From Pseudomonadota bacterium (GTDB lineage: Bacteria; Pseudomonadota; Gammaproteobacteria; Acidiferrobacterales; Sulfurifustaceae), in contig CP070641.1 in assembly GCA_020354085.1 (NCBI GenBank), positions 1,698,190 to 1,716,983 of the forward strand: 18,794 nt of DNA. Reading direction: 5' to 3'. The notes beneath the pieces are model-generated. The model ran no database searches and was not told the origin of the DNA. It worked only from the letters and a program-made list of their open reading frames with translations. Positions 14,685 to 18,794 of this stretch are shown in pieces. The position numbers were made by a program, and so were the translations under genes. Position 1 is the stretch's first letter; every line of letters begins with the position of its first letter.

Positions 14685-15578
14685 TCAGTGGCGCGTGGGC
14701 GAGGGGTCGGTCATGTGGGCGGCAGCGAACAGCTGCTCTGCGTCCACCCGGTCAAGCTCGTAGTGTGAGCCGCAGAACTCGCAGTCGACCTCGACCTTGC
14801 CGCGCTCGGCCAGGATGCCGCTGACCTCCTCGTGCCCCAGCATGCGCAAGACCGATTCGACCCGTGGGCGCGAACACGAGCAGCGGAAGCTCACCGGGCG
14901 TCCGGAAAACAACCGGATATCCTCTTCGTGATATAGCCGGCGCAGAATGGTCGGCACCGGCAGCGTCAACAGCTCGTCGCGCGTGATGGTGGCCCCCAGG
15001 TGCACTGCGCGATCCCAGGTATCCGGGTCGTGATGCTCATCGCGCGGCAGGCGCTGCAGGAGCATGCCCGCCGCTTGGGTGTCATCGGCGGCGAGCCACA
15101 AGCGCGTGGCGAGTTGCTCCGAGCGCGCGAAGTAGTGCTCCAATACGTCGGCGATCATCTCGCCGTCCAATTCCACCACGCCTTGGTATCGCTCTCCTTT
15201 GTCGGGCTCGATGGTGATCACGAGCTTGCCGTCACCCAGCAGTTGCTTGACGCCGCCCACCGGGACCGGGCCGTTCCATTGCGCAAGCCCCCGCAGCGTC
15301 TGGCGGCTGGTGCACTCAACGACGAGCAAGCGCACCGGCCCGTTGCCGGTTACCTGCATGGTCAGGCGCCCGTCGAACTTGATGCTCGCGGCGAGCAGTG
15401 ACGCGGCGGCCATGGTTTCCCCCAACAGGTCGCGCACCGGCAGGGGATAATCGCGACGTTGGAGCACCGCGCGCCAGGTAGCGTCGAGCCGCACGATCTG
15501 ACCGCGCACCGGCGCGTGCTCGAACACGAACCGTTGCAGGCTGTCGTGGGCACGAGGGATTGGGGCTTCGGTGTTCAT
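14685..15578 (-). CDS. hslO: Redox-regulated holdase chaperone Hsp33
   Basis: A cytosolic chaperone that binds unfolding proteins during oxidative and heat stress. In the reduced state four cysteines hold zinc; oxidation to disulfides unfolds the linker and switches the chaperone on. The 297 residues include a long alpha/beta substrate-binding domain (LQRFVFEHAPVRGQIVRLD ... LLGETMAAASLLAASIKFDG) and the C-terminal redox switch Cys233-x-Cys235 (RCSCSRPR) with Cys266-x2-Cys269 (CEFCGSHY). All four cysteines are present. The start is ATG 15578; it has no ribosome site, and a -10-like AATAAT lies only six bases before it, so the message may be leaderless. It diverges from sixA across 103 bases. 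Confidence 0.96.
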   Translation of the reverse strand: MNTEAPIPRAHDSLQRFVFEHAPVRGQIVRLDATWRAVLQRRDYPLPVRDLLGETMAAASLLAASIKFDGRLTMQVTGNGPVRLLVVECTSRQTLRGLAQWNGPVPVGGVKQLLGDGKLVITIEPDKGERYQGVVELDGEMIADVLEHYFARSEQLATRLWLAADDTQAAGMLLQRLPRDEHHDPDTWDRAVHLGATITRDELLTLPVPTILRRLYHEEDIRLFSGRPVSFRCSCSRPRVESVLRMLGHEEVSGILAERGKVEVDCEFCGSHYELDRVDAEQLFAAAHMTDPSPTRH

Positions 15579-15584
15579 GACTGC

Positions 15585-15590
15585 ATTATT
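15585..15590 (-). promoter_or_regulatory. -10-like box just before hslO
   Basis: AATAAT on the minus strand, six bases before the ATG. If used, the transcript would begin at or next to the start codon. No clear -35 is seen. Confidence 0.3.
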
Positions 15591-15668
15591 GCCTTAGGAC
15601 GCGTGTTGTCCGCAACAAGTTCCCGGCCGCATGCCGCGAGTGTAACAGACGATCACCGGGCGCTTCGT

Positions 15669-15674
15669 TATACT
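15669..15674 (+). promoter_or_regulatory. -10-like box just before sixA
   Basis: TATACT ends seven bases before the ATG at 15682. There is no Shine-Dalgarno between them, so the message may be leaderless. The -35 match is poor. Confidence 0.4.
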
Positions 15675-15681
15675 CACGGCC

Positions 15682-16176
15682 ATGCGCGTACTGCTGATTC
15701 GCCACGCCAAGGCCGAGGACGGCAGCGCGTCCGGTGCGGATTCGCAGCGTGCATTGACTCCCGAGGGACGCAAAGACACGCACAAAGCAGTACGCGCGTT
15801 ACGTAGCCTCGTGCAAAAGACCGACGTGTTGGCGAGCAGCCCTTTGGTGCGTGCGCAGCAAACCGCTGAGATTCTGGCGGCGGGGTTCGACGATCAGCGC
15901 GTAACCGAGGTCGCTGCGTTGTCGCCGGGCACGCCGGCGACGACACTGCTCGCCTGGCTGTTGGACCAGCCGATAGATGCCACGGTCATGCTCGTCGGCC
16001 ACGAGCCTGACCTCAGCTGTTTCGCCGGTTTGCTTCTGAGCGGTGATCCCCGCTCCGTGTTGGAGCTCAAGAAAGGCGCGGCCTGCTTGATTGAATTTAA
16101 GGGTCGCGTACAGGCCGGGCGCGGTTGTCTGCTGTGGGCGCTCACGCCTAAGCAATTGCGCGCGCTCAGCACTTAG
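15682..16176 (+). CDS. sixA: Phosphohistidine phosphatase SixA
   Basis: A small histidine-phosphatase-superfamily enzyme that removes phosphate from phosphohistidine of signalling proteins; in E. coli its reported targets are ArcB and the nitrogen phosphotransferase system. The 164 residues begin MRVLLIRHAKAED, with the catalytic Arg7-His8. Further active-site residues are Arg57 (SSPLVRAQQTA) and His107 (LVGHEPDLS). It is the minimal, single-domain form without signal peptide. It is followed after six bases by a CHAD-domain gene, so the two are translated together; with ppx behind them the target here might be a CHAD or polyphosphate-related protein, which is inference. The start is clear from the family motif at residue 1, although no ribosome site precedes it. 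Confidence 0.92.
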   Translation: MRVLLIRHAKAEDGSASGADSQRALTPEGRKDTHKAVRALRSLVQKTDVLASSPLVRAQQTAEILAAGFDDQRVTEVAALSPGTPATTLLAWLLDQPIDATVMLVGHEPDLSCFAGLLLSGDPRSVLELKKGAACLIEFKGRVQAGRGCLLWALTPKQLRALST

Positions 16177-16182
16177 CCTCCG

Positions 16183-17118
16183 ATGGGGCGTGCCACACGG
16201 CCAGCCGCGCAGCGCGCGCGCAACCGAAAGCCCAAGCCGACCTTCAATCGGGTGGCGCTGGCAAGACTGAATGACGCGCAGTTCGCTTACATCCGCTGGC
16301 TTCAGAACGTGGATAGCGAAGCCCTGCACGATCTGCGCGTTGCGTTGCGCCGTTTGCGTGCCATGTTGCGTGCCTACGCCCCGTGGCTGCGCGAGCCGCT
16401 GTCAGGGAAGCTGCGCCGGAAGCTTAAGAAACTCACGCACGCCACCAACGCGGCACGCGACGCCGAAGTGCAAATCGCGTGGCTCGACCGCCAAGGTTCA
16501 CGAATCGCGGCACGTGAGCGTGTTGGCGTTTTGTGGTTGCAAGAAAGGTTACGGCGCCAAGCCGCGCGCGCCGATCAGGAGGCGCGCACCAAGGTAACGC
16601 GCCGCTTTGCGACGCTGCAAGCTAGGCTTCGCCGCGCGCTGGCGCGCGATGTCTTTCATCGAACGTCAGCTTCCTTCGTCACGCTGACGCAGCAGTTGTA
16701 CGAGGATCAGGTGAAGGCCCTCGCAGCGGCCCTGGCCGAGATCGAAGCGATCGACGATGGATCCGCCATCCACGCCGCGCGTATTGCGGGCAAACGCGTG
16801 CGTTACCTGCTGGAGCCAGTGGCGGCCACACTCCCAGGCGGCAAGCACGCAATCAGGAACCTTAAGAGATTCCAGGACGATCTCGGCGCCCTTAACGATT
16901 GTTTCGTGCGTGCTCGCCTGCTCGGCCACGCGATGCACCGGGCGAAAAGAAGAGGTTTACATCGGGCCGCTGACCCGCGCGCGGGACTTAAGTGCCTTGC
17001 GCAGTCGGTGGCACGCGATCGGCAACAGCGCTTTGGTCGCGTCGCGCGCTTGTACTTGGGTAAACGCACAGCCCCGTTCATTGCGTCATTGGCGCGCCTG
17101 GGTCGGTACAATCGGTAA
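16183..17118 (+). CDS. CHAD-domain protein, probable polyphosphate-binding
   Basis: CHAD domains are helical bundles with a basic channel that bind inorganic polyphosphate. The protein has 311 residues, very rich in Arg and Lys, soluble and without signal peptide. The two halves of the CHAD fold each carry the conserved His and basic residues: LHDLRVALRRLRAML (His49, Arg52, Arg56, Arg57, Arg59) and IHAARIAGKRVRYLLE (His197, Arg200, Lys204, Arg205, Arg207). LKRFQDDLGALND (about 227-239) is a further family signature. The N-terminal ~20 residues are basic and probably disordered. It starts six bases after sixA stops and ends 24 bases before an exopolyphosphatase gene. A role as polyphosphate-granule protein, or as scaffold presenting polyphosphate to Ppx, is likely but inferred from family and context. 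Confidence 0.9.
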   Translation: MGRATRPAAQRARNRKPKPTFNRVALARLNDAQFAYIRWLQNVDSEALHDLRVALRRLRAMLRAYAPWLREPLSGKLRRKLKKLTHATNAARDAEVQIAWLDRQGSRIAARERVGVLWLQERLRRQAARADQEARTKVTRRFATLQARLRRALARDVFHRTSASFVTLTQQLYEDQVKALAAALAEIEAIDDGSAIHAARIAGKRVRYLLEPVAATLPGGKHAIRNLKRFQDDLGALNDCFVRARLLGHAMHRAKRRGLHRAADPRAGLKCLAQSVARDRQQRFGRVARLYLGKRTAPFIASLARLGRYNR

Positions 17119-17142
17119 TATGACGCGAAGAGGAGTTAGTGC

Positions 17143-18672
17143 ATGACGCTCGCTGACATGATTGCCGCCAGCCGTGCCCGCCGCGCGCGCCGCAAACTGC
17201 CCGACATGGTGGCGGCGGTTGATCTTGGTTCGAACAGCTTTCATATGATCGTCGCGCGCGTCGTGGATGGCCAGCTGCACGTGCTCGATCGCATCCAAGA
17301 AATGGTGCGCCTCGCCGCAGGATTGGATGACAAGAACCGTCTTACGAAGACGGCACAGATCAAGGCCCTAGCCTGTCTCGAGCGCTTTGGGCAGCGCCTG
17401 CACGGCATGGCCGCCGACAGTGTGCGTGTGGTCGGCACCAATGCGCTGCGCCGTGCCCGCAATGGCGCCAAGTTCTTGCTGCGCGCGGAGCGCGCGCTCG
17501 GTTATCCGATCGAGGTGATCTCGGGACGCGAAGAGGCGCGGCTCATCTATCTCGGTGTCGCGCGCGACGTGGCCGATGACAAACCACGTTTGGTTATCGA
17601 TATCGGCGGCGGTAGCACCGAGCTCATACTCGGCGAGGGACTCAAGGCCAACGCCATGGAAAGCCTCTACATGGGTTGCGTCAGCCTAAGTGAGGCGCAC
17701 TTCCGAAACGGCAAGATCACCAAGCGCGCCATGCACGCGGCCGAGACTGCCGCGCACCTGGAGCTCGAACCGGTCGCGGCACAGTTCAAGACCGGTTGGC
17801 AAAGCGTGATCGGCACCTCCGGCACGATTCGCACCGCCGCGGCGGTGGTGAAGGCGGCTGGCTGGTCGGATGCCGGAATTACCGCGACCTCGTTGGTTGA
17901 GTTGCGTCGCGCGTTGCTTGACGCCGGGCTAGTCCAAAAACTCAAGCTCGCCGGACTGAGTGATGATCGCGCGCCAGTGTTTGCCGGCGGTGTGGCCGTA
18001 TTGACTGCGGTTTTCGACGCGATCGGGATCAAACACATGCGTGTTGCTGATTCTGCGTTGCGCGAAGGACTGCTCTACGATTTGCACGGGCGTATCCGTT
18101 ACGAGGATGCGCGCGAACAGACCATCGCCGCGCTCATCAGCCGTTATCACGTCGACGACGCCCAGGGAGAGCGCGTGGCGCAGACCGCGCGCGAATGCTT
18201 TGAGCAAGTGGCGCGCGACTGGAAGCTCGGCGAGGACGACGCCGCCGCGCTCGACTGGGCCGCGTACCTGCACGAGATTGGATTGGCCGTGGCGCACACG
18301 CAGTACCACAAGCATGGCGCGTACCTTGTGCGCCACGCGGATCTGGCTGGGTTCTCGCGCACCGAACAGGCGCTTCTGGCGGCGCTGATCCGCGCTCACC
18401 GACGCAAGTTCCCGCTCAAAGAATTCAAGCTCCTGCCGAAACCGGTCGCCAAGCGGGCGCAGCGTCTGGCGCTACTGCTGCGGCTCGCCGTGTTGCTGCA
18501 TCGAGCACACAATGGCGCTGTCTTGCCGCGCTTGAAGCTACAGGTAGAAAGCCGGGCACTAGCGTTGCGCTTCCCGCCCGCGTGGCTGGATCAACATCCG
18601 CTGACGGAAGCCGATCTAGCGCAGGAGGCCGAGTACCTGCGTGCCGCGCGGTTTCGTCTCAGCGTCACGTAG
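17143..18672 (+). CDS. ppx: Exopolyphosphatase (Ppx/GppA family)
   Basis: Removes terminal phosphates from long polyphosphate chains in the cytoplasm; relatives also cleave guanosine pentaphosphate. The 509 residues match E. coli Ppx in length. The actin-like ATPase fold shows DLGSNSFHMIVAR (27-39), GREEARLIY (128-136) with the catalytic Glu region, DIGGGSTEL (153-161) and GTSGTIRT (224-231). The C-terminal HD-like domain keeps YLHEIGL (His377) and KHGAYLVRHADLAGFSRTEQ (His391), typical of the long Ppx form rather than short bacterial ones. The ATG at 17143 has GAGGAG eight bases upstream. It is the third gene of a sixA-CHAD-ppx operon. Whether it acts mainly on polyphosphate or on pppGpp cannot be told from sequence; the CHAD neighbour favours polyphosphate. 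Confidence 0.94.
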   Translation: MTLADMIAASRARRARRKLPDMVAAVDLGSNSFHMIVARVVDGQLHVLDRIQEMVRLAAGLDDKNRLTKTAQIKALACLERFGQRLHGMAADSVRVVGTNALRRARNGAKFLLRAERALGYPIEVISGREEARLIYLGVARDVADDKPRLVIDIGGGSTELILGEGLKANAMESLYMGCVSLSEAHFRNGKITKRAMHAAETAAHLELEPVAAQFKTGWQSVIGTSGTIRTAAAVVKAAGWSDAGITATSLVELRRALLDAGLVQKLKLAGLSDDRAPVFAGGVAVLTAVFDAIGIKHMRVADSALREGLLYDLHGRIRYEDAREQTIAALISRYHVDDAQGERVAQTARECFEQVARDWKLGEDDAAALDWAAYLHEIGLAVAHTQYHKHGAYLVRHADLAGFSRTEQALLAALIRAHRRKFPLKEFKLLPKPVAKRAQRLALLLRLAVLLHRAHNGAVLPRLKLQVESRALALRFPPAWLDQHPLTEADLAQEAEYLRAARFRLSVT

Positions 18673-18747
18673 GGATGCGGACCCGTCGATCGATTGGGGT
18701 TCTTTGTTTTTTCGACCTGAACCAGTAACTGGAAACTTGAAACCGAT

Positions 18748-18794
18748 CTAAGGCGCTTCCGCGACGTCCTTGAGGAGCGCAAGTTGTGCCGCGT
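18748..18794 (-). CDS. C-terminal end of an unidentified gene (cut by window edge)
   Basis: A minus-strand frame enters at the right edge and ends at TAG (18748-18750), giving 14 complete codons, AAQLALLKDVAEAP. It converges on ppx with a 75-base gap. The peptide looks like a natural helical C-terminus. It is too short to identify. Polyphosphate kinase often neighbours ppx, which makes ppk a guess worth testing, nothing more. I see no clear terminator in 18673-18747. Confidence 0.4.
   Translation of the reverse strand, partial: AAQLALLKDVAEAP

Noticed and set aside
18723..18733. CCAGT-A-ACTGG palindrome after ppx as terminator
   Set aside because: The one-base loop is too tight for an RNA hairpin, and no T-run follows.

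Overview
This is a GC-rich bacterial chromosome segment, densely packed with genes that carry mostly housekeeping and signalling functions. The rRNA methyltransferases RlmJ and RsmJ, the Pseudomonas-like HemB metal site, TypA, Hsp33 and a ~510-residue Ppx point to a gammaproteobacterium. A proton-pumping pyrophosphatase next to a pyrophosphate-type phosphofructokinase is a pairing known from methanotrophs and sulfur-oxidising autotrophs, so such a lineage is plausible but unproven. I found no tRNA, rRNA, CRISPR array, insertion sequence or phage gene. No stretch longer than about 300 bases lacks a gene.

Left part (1-2693, minus strand): a pyrophosphate-metabolism operon reading orf138 > PPi-phosphofructokinase > a 74-residue small protein > hppA, the last cut by the window edge. 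The gaps hold a perfect 11-bp inverted repeat and a shorter hairpin. Divergent from it (plus strand) are adk, an adenylate kinase with a zinc lid and an unusual ~88-residue Lys/Ala/Pro tail ending at an intrinsic terminator; hemB, which has an in-frame ~18-residue insert containing a DNA palindrome; and rlmJ.

Middle (6108-10339, plus): a cyclic-di-GMP block of a PilZ protein, an ATP-grasp ligase of unknown substrate, and a membrane PAS-GGDEF-EAL protein. Weak regulatory-RNA-like structure precedes the first and third genes. The block ends tail-to-tail with rsmE, the two stop codons sharing a CTAG.

Right part: rsmE, a two-helix membrane protein with its own terminator, rsmJ, typA and hslO on the minus strand. 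Diverging from hslO is a plus-strand sixA-CHAD-ppx operon that looks like a polyphosphate module. The last 47 bases hold the C-terminal end of an unidentified minus-strand gene.

The two ends of the window both concern phosphoanhydride energy currency: pyrophosphate on the left, polyphosphate on the right, with adenylate kinase beside the former. No complete new system is evident. The best leads are the hemB palindrome insert, the histone-like adk tail, the small proteins in the PPi operon, and the ATP-grasp enzyme inside the c-di-GMP block.
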